64,000 nt of DNA, taken from the NCBI RefSeq assembly GCF_008727735.1, contig NZ_CP044227.1:1995001-2059000 (forward strand), given 5' to 3'. Numbering within the stretch: position 1 is the first letter of the stretch; each line of letters opens with the position of its first letter. The position numbers and the translations under genes were made by a program. Positions 49,571-62,335 of the stretch are shown here, one piece after another. The stretch comes from Flintibacter sp. KGMB00164. Lineage in GTDB: Bacteria; Bacillota; Clostridia; Oscillospirales; Oscillospiraceae. The notes under the pieces are model-generated. The model saw nothing but the letters and a program-made list of their open reading frames with translations. It was not told the origin of the DNA and did not search any database.

Positions 49571-52500
49571 TTACAGCTCAGGCGCCTGGTCCTCTTCCAC
49601 GGACTCAGACTCCAGTTCCATAGCGCCCTCCTCGAAGAGCAGCTCCTCCCCGGCGTCCTCGCTCTCGGGAGCCTCCAGAGCGTCGGCCACAATGCCGCCG
49701 TCCTGAGCGGTGAGGTTGCCCTCGTCGTCGAAGGTATCAAACTTGCGGTACTGAGTCAGACCGGAACCGGCAGGGATCAGCTTACCGATGATCACGTTCT
49801 CCTTCAGGCCCAGCAGGTGGTCCACCTTACCCTTGATGGCAGCCTCGGTGAGCACCTTGGTGGTCTCCTGGAAGGAGGCGGCGGACAGGAAGGACTCGGT
49901 GGCCAGAGAGGCCTTGGTGATACCCATGAGCAGACGGGTGCAGGTGGGCAGACGCAGCTCCTCGCCCATCTCGTTCTTCTCGCCGGCAGCGATACGGTCC
50001 TTGACCGCCTGCTCGGCATCCAGGAACTCGATGATGTCGATGGTGGAGCCGGACAGCAGATCGGAATCACCGGCGTCCTCCACACGGACCTTCCGCATCA
50101 TCTGACGGACAATAACCTCGATGTGCTTATCGTTGGTGTCAACGCCCTGCTGACGGTACACCTTCTGAACCTCGCGGATCAGATAGTTATGACAGTCGGA
50201 CAGGCCGCGGATACGCAGCACCTCGTGGGGAGACAGAGCGCCCTCGGTGAGCTGGAAGCCCTTCTCCACGGTGTCGCCGTCCTTGACCTTGATACCGGCG
50301 GAGTAAGGCAGAGCGTAGGTCACCACCTCGCCGTCGTTGGCGGTGATGGTCAGGTTGCACATGACATTGCGCTTGGTCTCCTCGATGGTCACGCGGCCGC
50401 CAATCTCGGCCAGCTGGGCCATCTTCTTGGGCTTGCGGGCCTCGAAGAGTTCTTCGACTCGGGGAAGACCCTGGGTGATATCGCCGCCGGCTACGCCGCC
50501 AGTGTGGAAGGTACGCATGGTCAGCTGGGTACCAGGCTCACCGATGGACTGAGCAGCGATGATACCAACGGCCTCGCCGGCGCCCACAGGCTCGCCGATG
50601 GCCAGGTTGATGCCGTAGCACTTGGCGCACACACCGCTGCGGGCGCGGCAGGTGAGTACGGAGCGGATCTTGACGGCATGGATGCCGTGGGCCTCCAGGA
50701 CCTCGGCATTCTCCTTGCGGAGCATGGTGTCCTTGGTGAAGAGCAGCTCGCCGGTCTCAGGATCGACGATATCCGCGGTGGCATAGCGGCCATGGATACG
50801 CTCAGCGAAGGTCTCAATGACCTGGCCGTGCTCTTCGATCTCGCTGACCATGATACCATCGTCGGTACCACAGTCGTCCTCGCGGATGATGACCTCCTGG
50901 GAGACGTCAACCAGACGACGGGTCAGGTAACCAGAGTCGGCGGTACGCAGAGCGGTATCGGCCATACCCTTTCGGGCGCCTCGGGAGGAGATGAAGTACT
51001 CCAGTACGGAAAGGCCTTCACGGAAGTTGGCCTTGATGGGGATCTCGATGGTACGGCCGGAGGTATCGGCCATCAGGCCACGCATACCGGCCAGCTGACG
51101 GATCTGAGCCATACTACCACGGGCACCGGAATCAGCCATCATGAAGATAGGATTGTAGCGGTCCATGGACTCCTGCAGGGCGGTGGTCACGTCGGCGGTG
51201 GTCTTTTCCCAGGCCTGAACAGACAGGCGGTAGCGCTCCTCGTTGGTGATCAGACCGCGGCGGTACTGCCGGTCGATCTTGATGATCTCCTTCTCGGTGT
51301 CGCCGATCAGTTCGTACTTCTTCTGAGGTACAGTCATATCGGCGATGGCGACGGTCAGAGATCCGCGGGTGGAGTAGTGGTAGCCCAGATCCTTGATGGC
51401 GTCCAGCACACCGGCGGAAACGGTGAAGCCGTGCTTGGTAATGCACTTGTCGATGATCTTGCCCAGCTGCTTCTTGCCCACCACGAAGTTGATCTCGGGG
51501 TCGAACATGGTCTCGGGGTTGGTGCGGTCCACAAAGCCCAGATCCTGAGGAATGGCCTCGTTGTAGATCAGACGGCCCACGGTGGTCTCCACCAGCTTGT
51601 GCTCCATAACACCATTGATCTCACGGTACATACGCACCTTGATGGGGGTATGGAGGGTGACGATGCCGGAGTCGTAGGCCAGCATGGCCTCGTCCTTGTC
51701 GGCAAAACAGTGGCCCAGGCCGCCCTCCTCACGGGCATAGGTGAGGTAGTAGGCACCCAGGATCATATCCTGAGAGGGGATGGTAACAGGGCCGCCGTCC
51801 TGGGGACGCAGCAGGTTGTTGGCAGAGAGCATGAGCACCCGGGCCTCGGTCTGAGCCTCGGCAGACAGGGGTACGTGGACAGCCATCTGGTCGCCGTCGA
51901 AGTCGGCGTTAAAGGCGGTACACACCAGGGGGTGCAGCTTGATGGCGCGGCCCTCCACCAGGACAGGCTCGAAGGCCTGGATACCCAGACGGTGCAGGGT
52001 AGGCGCACGGTTGAGCATGACGGGGTGATCCTTGATGACGAACTCCAGGGCGTCCCACACAGCGGCCTCGCCCTTCTCCACCATCTTCTTGGCGGCCTTG
52101 ATGTTGTTGGCCAGACCGTCGTCCACCAGCTTCTTCATCACGAAGGGGCGGAACAGCTCGATGGCCATCTCCTTGGGCAGACCACACTGGTAGATCTTCA
52201 GGGAGGGGCCGACCACGATAACGGAACGGCCGGAGTAGTCGACACGCTTACCCAGCAGGTTCTGACGGAAGCGGCCCTGCTTACCCTTCAGCATGTCGCT
52301 CAGGGACTTCAGAGCGCGGTTGTTGGCGCCGGTGACGGCACGGCCGCGGCGGCCGTTGTCGATCAGGGCGTCCACCGCCTCCTGGAGCATACGCTTCTCG
52401 TTGCGCACGATGATGTCAGGAGCGTTGAGCTGGATCAGGCGCTTGAGTCGGTTGTTGCGGTTGATGACCCGGCGGTAGAGGTCGTTGAGGTCAGAGGAGG

Positions 52501-53245
52501 CGTAGCGGCCGCCGTCCAGGGGAACCATGGGCCGGATCTCGGGGGGAATGACGGGCAGCACGTCAATGATCATCCACTCAGGCTTGTTGCCGGAGATGCG
52601 GAAGGCATCTACCACTTCCAGACGCTTGACGATGCGGGCCTTCTTCTGGCCGGAGGCGTCCTTGAGCTCCTTGCGAAGCTGGTCGGAGAGCTGCTCCAGA
52701 TCGATCTGCTGCAGCAGCTTCTTCACGGCCTCGGCGCCCATGCCGGCGTCAAAGTCATCCTCGTACTTCTCCCGCATGTCCCGGTACTCCTTCTCGGAGA
52801 GGATCTGGTTGCGGGACAGGGGGGTGAAGCCGGGGTCAATCACAATATAGCTGGCGAAGTACAGCACCTTCTCCAGGATGCGGGGGCTGATGTCCAGCAG
52901 CAGGCCCATCCGGGAGGGGATACCCTTGAAGTACCAGATGTGGGAAACAGGGGCAGCCAGCTCGATGTGGCCCATACGCTCACGGCGGACCTTGGAGCGG
53001 GTGATCTCTACGCCGCAGCGGTCACAGATCTTGCCCTTGTAGCGGATCTTCTTATACTTGCCGCAGTTACACTCCCAGTCCTTGGTGGGGCCAAAGATCT
53101 TTTCACAGAACAGGCCGTCCTTCTCGGGCTTCAGAGTGCGGTAGTTGATGGTCTCGGGGCGCTTGACCTCGCCGTAAGACCACTCGCGGATCTTCTCAGG
53201 GGAGGCGATGCCAATCTGGATGGCGTCAAACTCAGCGTAACTCAT
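49571..53245 (-). CDS. rpoC: DNA-directed RNA polymerase subunit beta'
   Basis: 1224 residues. The N-terminal zinc-binding cluster is [20 protein letters not shown] (about 58-80); the active-centre Mg2+ loop is NADFDGDQM near 448-456; the bridge helix and trigger loop lie around [14 protein letters not shown] and [11 protein letters not shown]-like sequence ([14 protein letters not shown]); a second zinc cluster includes [13 protein letters not shown]. The C-terminus carries an acidic extension of about 35 residues after the conserved end. It follows rpoB by 21 bp with ribosome-binding site GGAGG and ends at a strong terminator. Confidence 0.98.
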   Translation of the reverse strand: MSYAEFDAIQIGIASPEKIREWSYGEVKRPETINYRTLKPEKDGLFCEKIFGPTKDWECNCGKYKKIRYKGKICDRCGVEITRSKVRRERMGHIELAAPVSHIWYFKGIPSRMGLLLDISPRILEKVLYFASYIVIDPGFTPLSRNQILSEKEYRDMREKYEDDFDAGMGAEAVKKLLQQIDLEQLSDQLRKELKDASGQKKARIVKRLEVVDAFRISGNKPEWMIIDVLPVIPPEIRPMVPLDGGRYASSDLNDLYRRVINRNNRLKRLIQLNAPDIIVRNEKRMLQEAVDALIDNGRRGRAVTGANNRALKSLSDMLKGKQGRFRQNLLGKRVDYSGRSVIVVGPSLKIYQCGLPKEMAIELFRPFVMKKLVDDGLANNIKAAKKMVEKGEAAVWDALEFVIKDHPVMLNRAPTLHRLGIQAFEPVLVEGRAIKLHPLVCTAFNADFDGDQMAVHVPLSAEAQTEARVLMLSANNLLRPQDGGPVTIPSQDMILGAYYLTYAREEGGLGHCFADKDEAMLAYDSGIVTLHTPIKVRMYREINGVMEHKLVETTVGRLIYNEAIPQDLGFVDRTNPETMFDPEINFVVGKKQLGKIIDKCITKHGFTVSAGVLDAIKDLGYHYSTRGSLTVAIADMTVPQKKYELIGDTEKEIIKIDRQYRRGLITNEERYRLSVQAWEKTTADVTTALQESMDRYNPIFMMADSGARGSMAQIRQLAGMRGLMADTSGRTIEIPIKANFREGLSVLEYFISSRGARKGMADTALRTADSGYLTRRLVDVSQEVIIREDDCGTDDGIMVSEIEEHGQVIETFAERIHGRYATADIVDPETGELLFTKDTMLRKENAEVLEAHGIHAVKIRSVLTCRARSGVCAKCYGINLAIGEPVGAGEAVGIIAAQSIGEPGTQLTMRTFHTGGVAGGDITQGLPRVEELFEARKPKKMAQLAEIGGRVTIEETKRNVMCNLTITANDGEVVTYALPYSAGIKVKDGDTVEKGFQLTEGALSPHEVLRIRGLSDCHNYLIREVQKVYRQQGVDTNDKHIEVIVRQMMRKVRVEDAGDSDLLSGSTIDIIEFLDAEQAVKDRIAAGEKNEMGEELRLPTCTRLLMGITKASLATESFLSAASFQETTKVLTEAAIKGKVDHLLGLKENVIIGKLIPAGSGLTQYRKFDTFDDEGNLTAQDGGIVADALEAPESEDAGEELLFEEGAMELESESVEEDQAPEL

Positions 53246-53266
53246 TCTTCAGACTTCCTCCCTTAC

Positions 53267-57145
<3,879 letters not shown>

Positions 57146-57331
57146 GCTTTCCTTTACCATTCTAAAAATCAACTCGCTTTCTTCGTCACTAAACGGGCAG
57201 ATCTACTGTTTTCCGGTGGGTTTGCGGCGAATCCCATCCGTTTCTTTGTGGAGAATCCACAATTTCCCGGATTTCACTTGGTGCCGCACACCCGGGCGCG
57301 TTGTTCGTTTTCTATCGGTTTCTCTTGCCTT

Positions 57332-57360
57332 TTTATATTGGCTATGCTACACTGTCTCAA
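57332..57360 (-). promoter_or_regulatory. Second candidate promoter of rpoBC (P2)
   Basis: Minus strand TTGAGA (57360-57355), 17-bp spacer, TATAAA (57337-57332), about 180 bp upstream of rpoB and downstream of P1. Confidence 0.5.
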
Positions 57361-57407
57361 GAACATGGGGGACCTTGTTCTTTTTGACATGGATATAAAA
57401 GCATTTT

Positions 57408-57437
57408 ATTGTACCATGGTTGGCAGATTTTTGTCAA
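57408..57437 (-). promoter_or_regulatory. Main promoter of rpoBC (P1)
   Basis: Minus strand TTGACA (57437-57432), 18-bp spacer, TACAAT (57413-57408). It gives a leader of about 255 nt before rpoB. I see no L10-type leader or other known motif in that leader; it holds only the weaker P2 promoter. Confidence 0.82.
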
Positions 57438-57468
57438 CCGCTTTTTTATTTTTTCTTGTCCTGTATAA

Positions 57469-57510
57469 CGCCGCAGGGCCGCAGATTTTTACATCTGCGG
57501 CCCTGCGGCG
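57469..57510 (-). terminator. Terminator of the sialic-acid operon
   Basis: Perfect 18-bp GC-rich stem (arms 57469-57486 and 57493-57510, core CCGCAGGGCCGCAGAT), 6-nt loop, 32 bp past the YhcH stop and upstream of the rpoB promoter. Confidence 0.85.
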
Positions 57511-57542
57511 GTTGTTTTTAGAAAGGAATGGTCCTTGCTGAC

Positions 57543-57995
57543 TTATTTAATTTTGATCTTAAAGATCGCCTTTTTAATGGTGGTGGGCTCCCCTACCTTC
57601 ACCGCAGTGCGGTGAGCATCGGCGGGATAGCACAGCAGGAAGTCACCTGCGTTGAGCACCACATGGCTGTTGGGCTCGCCCTCCAGAGGCAGGAAGTCGT
57701 CCTTCTCCACAAACTCCTTCTGCTCCATGTTGTCGATGAAGTTCACATCGATCTGCTCGGGGCCGCGGAGCATGAAGTGCAGGTCCAGATACTGCCGGTG
57801 GGCCTCCCAGAAGCGGTCGGCGGCGTTGGTGGTCTCGTACTCCACGATGTTGACGAACAGGTCGTCCCCGTCGATGGTGTGGCTGCCCTTCTCAAAGCTG
57901 AGCAGATCGTGGGTGTTGGCGTAGTCAAAGCATTTGCCCACCACGTCCTCCAGCCAGGCATAATCTTTGCGATCACGGATGTTGCCGAATACCAT
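57543..57995 (-). CDS. YhcH/YjgK/YiaL family protein
   Basis: 150 residues, cupin-like beta barrel. Recognisable are the HTIDGDDLFVNIVEYET stretch, the motif HRQYLDLHFMLRGPEQID with His ligands near 70-76, DFLPLEG and the C-terminal GDFLLCYPADAHRTAVKVG. Proteins of this family sit in sialic-acid operons (YhcH, now NanQ in E. coli, accelerates sugar anomer conversion of released sialic acids). It is the last gene here, so the same role is likely. Ribosome-binding site AAGGAGG. Confidence 0.88.
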   Translation of the reverse strand: MVFGNIRDRKDYAWLEDVVGKCFDYANTHDLLSFEKGSHTIDGDDLFVNIVEYETTNAADRFWEAHRQYLDLHFMLRGPEQIDVNFIDNMEQKEFVEKDDFLPLEGEPNSHVVLNAGDFLLCYPADAHRTAVKVGEPTTIKKAIFKIKIK

Positions 57996-58020
57996 GGATA
58001 TGGCCTCCTTGTTTTTTGAA

Positions 58021-58043
58021 GGCTCCCGGCCTAGCCGGGAGCC
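58021..58043 (-). other. Intercistronic hairpin in the sialic-acid operon
   Basis: 10-bp perfect stem GGCTCCCGGC with GCCGGGAGCC, 3-nt loop, no U-run after it, between the symporter and YhcH genes. It may protect or process the transcript. Confidence 0.55.
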
Positions 58044-58066
58044 TCAGAGCTCTGTGGAAACAGAGG

Positions 58067-59587
58067 TTAGTTCTTGTAGATGGTGGTATTGGGAGCGGGA
58101 ACGCTCTTGTCACCCTTCACCGCACGCCAAATCATGGAAGCGGGGATACCCACAACCAGGGACACGGCGATGGAGATGATGGAGTAGGACCAGATGGACA
58201 CATCAGCAGCATAGGGGCCGTACTTGATAAAGACCATCACAGCGGAAGCAGCGATGAAAGCCAGGGTGGTACCAAAGGTGTTGGCCACCTTGGTGAAGGC
58301 GCCCAGGATGAAGCTGCCGATCAGGATGCCCAGAACCAGGCCCATGAAGCCGTTGAACCACTCGTAAGCGGACTTGACGCCGCCGTTGGCCAGAACCATG
58401 GCCACCACGATGGAGAAGATACCAACCAGCAGAGAGACGTACTGACCGATCTTGGTCTGGGTCTCAAAGCTCAGCTTCTTCTTGGACAGACGCTCCTGAA
58501 TGTCCAGGGTCCAGCTGGAAGCCACGGAGTTCAGGCCGGTGGACAGGGTGGACTGAGCAGCGGCATAGATGGCAGCCAGCAGCAGGCCGGTGACGCCGAC
58601 AGGCAGCTCAAAGGCAATCCAGGAAGCGAAGATCTGATCCTGCTGAGCAGCGGGGGGCAGGGGGTTGCCCTGGGTCTGATAGAAGGCATACAGGCCGGTG
58701 CCGATGAGGTAGAAGACGGTGGCAATGAAGATGGACAGGCAGCCGTTGGCCAGCATCATCTTGTTGAGCTTCTTGGTGTCGGTGGTGGTGGTGAAGCGCT
58801 GCACGATGTCCTGAGAGGAGACGTAGGAGCCCATGGTGTTGAAGCCGGCGCCCACGATCAGCAGGAACACGCTGTCCTTCAGGATGTTGGCGTCAAAGAT
58901 GGGCTGATCCACAGCCAGGAACTTGTGGTTGTTGGTAAACTCGTTGATGATGGCACCGAAACCGCCATCCAGGTGAGCAATCAGGAAGATGAGACCGAAG
59001 GTAACGCCGATGAGCAGCACGGAACCCTGGATGAAGTCGGTCCACAGCACGCTCTTCAGGCCGCCGGTGTAGGAGTAGATGATGGCGATGATGCCCATGA
59101 TGATGATCAGGATGTTCACGTTGATGCCCATCAGAGAGGACAGCACCATGCAGGGCAGGTACATGATGATGGACATACGGCCCACCTGATAGATGATGAA
59201 CATGACAGCGCCCAGCACGCGCAGGAACTTGCTGTTGAAGCGCAGCTCCAGATAGTGGTAAGCGGTATCAATGTCCAGCTTGCTGTAAATAGGCAGGAAG
59301 AACTTGATGGTCAGAGGAATGGCCAGCAGCATACCCAGCTGGGCAAACCACATGATCCAGGTGCCGGCGTAGGAGTTGCCGGCCAGGGACAGGAAGGAAA
59401 TGGGGCTGAGGAGGGTAGCGAAGATGGACACGGAGGTGACCCACCAAGGCACAGTTCCGTCGCCCTTGAAGTACTCTTTGCCCTTCATCTCTTTCTTGGC
59501 AAAGTGCAGACCAGCAAACAGAACCGCCAGCAGATAGACGATCAGTACTGCCAGGTCAATGTAAGTAAAACCTTGCATGTTAGGCAT
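58067..59587 (-). CDS. Sodium:solute symporter (SSS family), probable sialic-acid transporter
   Basis: 506 residues, about 13 transmembrane helices. SSS family segments are SPISFLSLAGNSYAG in helix 2, LDIDTAYHYLELRFNSKFLR, YSYTGGLKSVLWTDFIQG in helix 5 and GLLLAAIYAAAQSTLSTGLN around the Na2 sodium site in helix 8-9. It lies between nanA and YhcH, so N-acetylneuraminate co-transport with Na+ is the likely role. The first ATG follows GGGAGA with 9-nt spacing and is used; a second in-frame ATG is three codons later. Confidence 0.9.
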   Translation of the reverse strand: MPNMQGFTYIDLAVLIVYLLAVLFAGLHFAKKEMKGKEYFKGDGTVPWWVTSVSIFATLLSPISFLSLAGNSYAGTWIMWFAQLGMLLAIPLTIKFFLPIYSKLDIDTAYHYLELRFNSKFLRVLGAVMFIIYQVGRMSIIMYLPCMVLSSLMGINVNILIIIMGIIAIIYSYTGGLKSVLWTDFIQGSVLLIGVTFGLIFLIAHLDGGFGAIINEFTNNHKFLAVDQPIFDANILKDSVFLLIVGAGFNTMGSYVSSQDIVQRFTTTTDTKKLNKMMLANGCLSIFIATVFYLIGTGLYAFYQTQGNPLPPAAQQDQIFASWIAFELPVGVTGLLLAAIYAAAQSTLSTGLNSVASSWTLDIQERLSKKKLSFETQTKIGQYVSLLVGIFSIVVAMVLANGGVKSAYEWFNGFMGLVLGILIGSFILGAFTKVANTFGTTLAFIAASAVMVFIKYGPYAADVSIWSYSIISIAVSLVVGIPASMIWRAVKGDKSVPAPNTTIYKN

Positions 59588-59617
59588 GTGTTGTTATCTC
59601 CCTTATCTTAAATTCTC

Positions 59618-59650
59618 CCGGACAGGCGGCACCACACTCCGCCTGTCCGG
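59618..59650 (-). other. Intercistronic hairpin between nanA and the symporter gene
   Basis: 12-bp perfect stem CCGGACAGGCGG with CCGCCTGTCCGG, 9-nt loop, no T-run. Confidence 0.5.
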
Positions 59651-59702
59651 CGCGATTGGCTTTGCGGAGGATTGTTATGCGGGGGATCGGTTATACAATA
59701 GA

Positions 59703-60629
59703 TCAGCAGTACTTAGCCTTGGCAGCCATGACCATAGCGGCGGCCTCCTTGGCCACAGCCTTGTCGGCCTCCTGCAGGTTCTCCAGAGGCTCACGCACAC
59801 CGCCCAGATCCAGGTTCTCGTTGATGCGGAGCATCTCCTTGGCCACGGCGTACATGTTGGCGTGGCTGGAGCACATCTTGTAGATGATCTCGTTGATGTC
59901 ATACTGCAGCTCGGTGGCCTTGTCACGCTCGCCGGCAACGATCAGCTCGTTGAGCTTCAGGAACAGCTCGGGCATGACGCCGTAGGTGCCGCCGATGCCG
60001 CCGTCAGCGCCGATGGCGCGGCCGGCCACAAACTGCTCGTCGGGACCGTTGAACACCACGAACTCGCCCTTGGCAGCCTTGCCGGCGGCCTTGAACATCT
60101 GGATGTCCTGGGTGGGCATGGAGGAGTTCTTCACAGCCACAACCTTGGGGTTCTTCATCATCTCAGCAAACAGGCTCATGGTCAGAGCGGTACCGGCCAG
60201 CTGGGGGATGTTGTAGATAACAAAGTCGGTGTTGGGAGCGGCAGCGCTGATGGCATTCCAGTAAGCAGCGATGGAATACTCAGGCAGGCGGAAGTAGATG
60301 GGAGGGATGGAAGCGATGGCGTCCACGCCCACTTCCTCAGAGTGCTTGGCCAGCTCCACGCTGTCCCGGGTGTTGTTGCAGGCCACGTGGTTGATGACGG
60401 TCAGCTTGCCCTTGGCCACGGCCATCACGTTCTCGATGATGATCTTACGCTCAGCGACGCCCTGGTAGATGCACTCGCCGGAGGAGCCGTTGACGTACAC
60501 GCCCTTGACGCCCTTGTCCACATAGTACTGGGTCAGAGCGCGCACCCGCTCGGGGCTGACGTTGCCCTGCTCGTCATAGCAGGCGTAGAATGCAGGAATA
60601 ATGCCCTTATACTTGTCCAGATTGCTCAT
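59703..60629 (-). CDS. nanA: N-acetylneuraminate lyase (DHDPS family)
   Basis: 308 residues, TIM-barrel aldolase cleaving sialic acid to ManNAc and pyruvate. The carboxylate-binding loop is GSSGE at 48-52, the catalytic Tyr is in FVIYNIP (Tyr139) and the Schiff-base Lys is in VAVKNSS (Lys167). GGIGGTYG near 202-209 completes the active site. The position among AGE epimerase, SSS transporter and YhcH genes favours sialic acid over dihydrodipicolinate chemistry. Ribosome-binding site AGGAGGAAAA. Confidence 0.9.
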   Translation of the reverse strand: MSNLDKYKGIIPAFYACYDEQGNVSPERVRALTQYYVDKGVKGVYVNGSSGECIYQGVAERKIIIENVMAVAKGKLTVINHVACNNTRDSVELAKHSEEVGVDAIASIPPIYFRLPEYSIAAYWNAISAAAPNTDFVIYNIPQLAGTALTMSLFAEMMKNPKVVAVKNSSMPTQDIQMFKAAGKAAKGEFVVFNGPDEQFVAGRAIGADGGIGGTYGVMPELFLKLNELIVAGERDKATELQYDINEIIYKMCSSHANMYAVAKEMLRINENLDLGGVREPLENLQEADKAVAKEAAAMVMAAKAKYC

Positions 60630-60655
60630 GATTTTTTCCTCCTCTATATATATGT

Positions 60656-60680
60656 CTCCGGCCTCGCTTCAGGCCCGGAG
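60656..60680 (-). other. Intercistronic hairpin between the AGE epimerase gene and nanA
   Basis: CTCCGG with CCGGAG, plus CCT with AGG and one bulged C. The third stem-loop in the gaps of this operon. Confidence 0.45.
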
Positions 60681-60718
60681 AGGTTTCTCCGCGCACACCG
60701 CGCGGTTAGGGAACATGT

Positions 60719-61924
60719 TCAGTGGGCCAGGATCTCGCCCAGCATGGTATCCACCATAATCAGGCAGCGGGGCACATGGAAGGGACCCTTGAAGGTGCAG
60801 CCCTTGCAGGCAGGCATGGTGGGCTTGCCATCCCGGCGGAGATAGCCGTACCACTCACCGTACTCGTCGTCAGCAAAGTAGGTCTTGCAGTAATCCAGCA
60901 CCTTGAAGAACCAATCCAGGTACTTCTCATCGCCGCTGTCCCGATACATCATCAGGCTGGCGATCAGGGCCTCGTTGTGGGGCCACCACAGCTTCATGTC
61001 GTGCTCATAAGCCTCGGGGGGGAAGCCCTTGCAGTCGATGAAGTACAGGATTCCTCCGTATTCGTTGTCCCAGCCGTTGGCGATGGCCATGTCAAAGACC
61101 TCCATGGCCTTGCGGCGCAGCTCGTCGTCGTTGGTGTACTTGGCCTGCTCCATCAGGAACCAGGAGCACTCAATATCGTGGCCGGGGTTCACAAAGCGGC
61201 CGGCAGAGATGTCGCCCATGAACTCGCCGTTGGGACCCACGGTCTCCAGAGTACACTTGAGTTCGGGCTTGTGGTGATACTTAAAGATGGTCTCCACGCA
61301 CTCCTTGGCCCGCGCGTCGTACAGCTCGCGCTGCTCAGGGTCGCAGCGGCGCAGGACCGAGGTGATGTTCAGGTAGATCATGGGGTCGGCCAGAGCCCGG
61401 CCGGTGCGGGTCTCGGGAATGGTCTTGGGGCCCATGCCGGTGGGGTCCTTGATGAGACCGTTGTTCAGGTTCCAGATCAGCTCGTAGGCGCGGCGGGCAC
61501 GCTCAATGTACTCCTTCTCGCCGGTCAGGCCGTAATACTCGGCGTTGGCCAGAGCGTAGAAGCCCTCGGAGAAGCAGTAGCGGCGCTGACGCAGAGGCTT
61601 GCCATCAGCGGTGACGGTGAAGTACATCCGGTCACCGGCCTCGCGGTTGATGCAGTACTTCTCCATGAAGTCCAGGCAGCTCTTGCTGGCTTGCATCCAC
61701 TCATCCCGCTTGCCGTACACGTGGCACAGGTAGGCGTAGGTCCAGCCGCAGCGGCCCTGCATCCACACGCTCTTGTCGGTGGAGAACAGCCGGCCGGTGC
61801 GGTCGATGCAGGTGTACACGCCGCCGTGCTCCTTGTCCATACCGTACTTCAGCCAGAACTCCGCGCTGCTGGCCAGCTCTTTTTCCACCCACTGTTTGGC
61901 CTGTTCCAGTTTCTTTACATCCAT
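60719..61924 (-). CDS. AGE family N-acylglucosamine 2-epimerase
   Basis: 401 residues, (alpha/alpha)6 barrel. It contains MQGRCGWTYAYLCHVYG, the catalytic-site His in NPGHDIECSWFL near 243 and WWPHNEALIA near 325, and a conserved YFIDCKGFPPE loop. AGE enzymes interconvert ManNAc and GlcNAc (NanE of Bacteroides and renin-binding-protein type), the step after NanA, so this operon uses the AGE enzyme rather than phosphorylating ManNAc first. First gene of the operon; ribosome-binding site AAAGGAAAGG. Confidence 0.88.
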   Translation of the reverse strand: MDVKKLEQAKQWVEKELASSAEFWLKYGMDKEHGGVYTCIDRTGRLFSTDKSVWMQGRCGWTYAYLCHVYGKRDEWMQASKSCLDFMEKYCINREAGDRMYFTVTADGKPLRQRRYCFSEGFYALANAEYYGLTGEKEYIERARRAYELIWNLNNGLIKDPTGMGPKTIPETRTGRALADPMIYLNITSVLRRCDPEQRELYDARAKECVETIFKYHHKPELKCTLETVGPNGEFMGDISAGRFVNPGHDIECSWFLMEQAKYTNDDELRRKAMEVFDMAIANGWDNEYGGILYFIDCKGFPPEAYEHDMKLWWPHNEALIASLMMYRDSGDEKYLDWFFKVLDYCKTYFADDEYGEWYGYLRRDGKPTMPACKGCTFKGPFHVPRCLIMVDTMLGEILAH

Positions 61925-62002
61925 GTTAAGACCAACCTTTCCTTTGTCAGATATCTTTGATATCTGTCCGCTCTGTTTACTTGTTTTCCTTTTGTTGTAA
62001 CC

Positions 62003-62031
62003 ATCATAGCACTTGTGAAAATAATTTTCAA
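62003..62031 (-). promoter_or_regulatory. Promoter of the sialic-acid operon
   Basis: Minus strand TTGAAA (62031-62026), 17-bp spacer, TATGAT (62008-62003). The -35 and spacer are covered by the palindrome at 62016-62030. Confidence 0.8.
62016..62030. promoter_or_regulatory. Operator-like palindrome over the sialic-acid promoter (copy 1)
   Basis: TGAAAATAATTTTCA is a near-perfect dyad sitting on the -35 box and spacer. An identical copy lies at 62167-62181. A repressor such as an RpiR-type NanR bound here would block the promoter; no such regulator gene is in the window. Confidence 0.65.
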
Positions 62032-62166
62032 TTCGTATTAGTGTTTAAAATTTTTTCACAATTTCTGTGTACAATGACAAATGAATGTGAAATTTTCTTG
62101 AAGCATGTGGTTTTTTACCTGTATTTATTCCATTCTTTTCTGACTCACTCCCGCTCCTCCCCGCTT

Positions 62167-62181
62167 TGAAAATAATTTTCA
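62167..62181. promoter_or_regulatory. Operator-like palindrome upstream of the sialic-acid promoter (copy 2)
   Basis: Identical 15-mer TGAAAATAATTTTCA, 151 bp from copy 1 and about 100 bp upstream of the flavodiiron gene promoter. The rest of the gap 61925-62335 is AT-rich, without another gene. Confidence 0.6.
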
Positions 62182-62281
62182 TTCCACTTCCCTTCTCCGA
62201 AGTGTCTCTCCTCTTCTCTTTCTTCCGTCATCTCTCACAGTTTCCGGCGGGAAAAACCCGCTACCAATTTTCTAAGGTGTG

Positions 62282-62290
62282 TGATATGAT
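62282..62290 (+). promoter_or_regulatory. Extended -10 promoter of the flavodiiron gene
   Basis: TGA followed directly by TATGAT, no good -35. Transcription would start near 62297, about 39 nt before the ATG. Confidence 0.45.
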
Positions 62291-62335
62291 AAAGGGCGGT
62301 TTCAAGATACTTTACCAGAAAGAAGGGTTTTCAAT

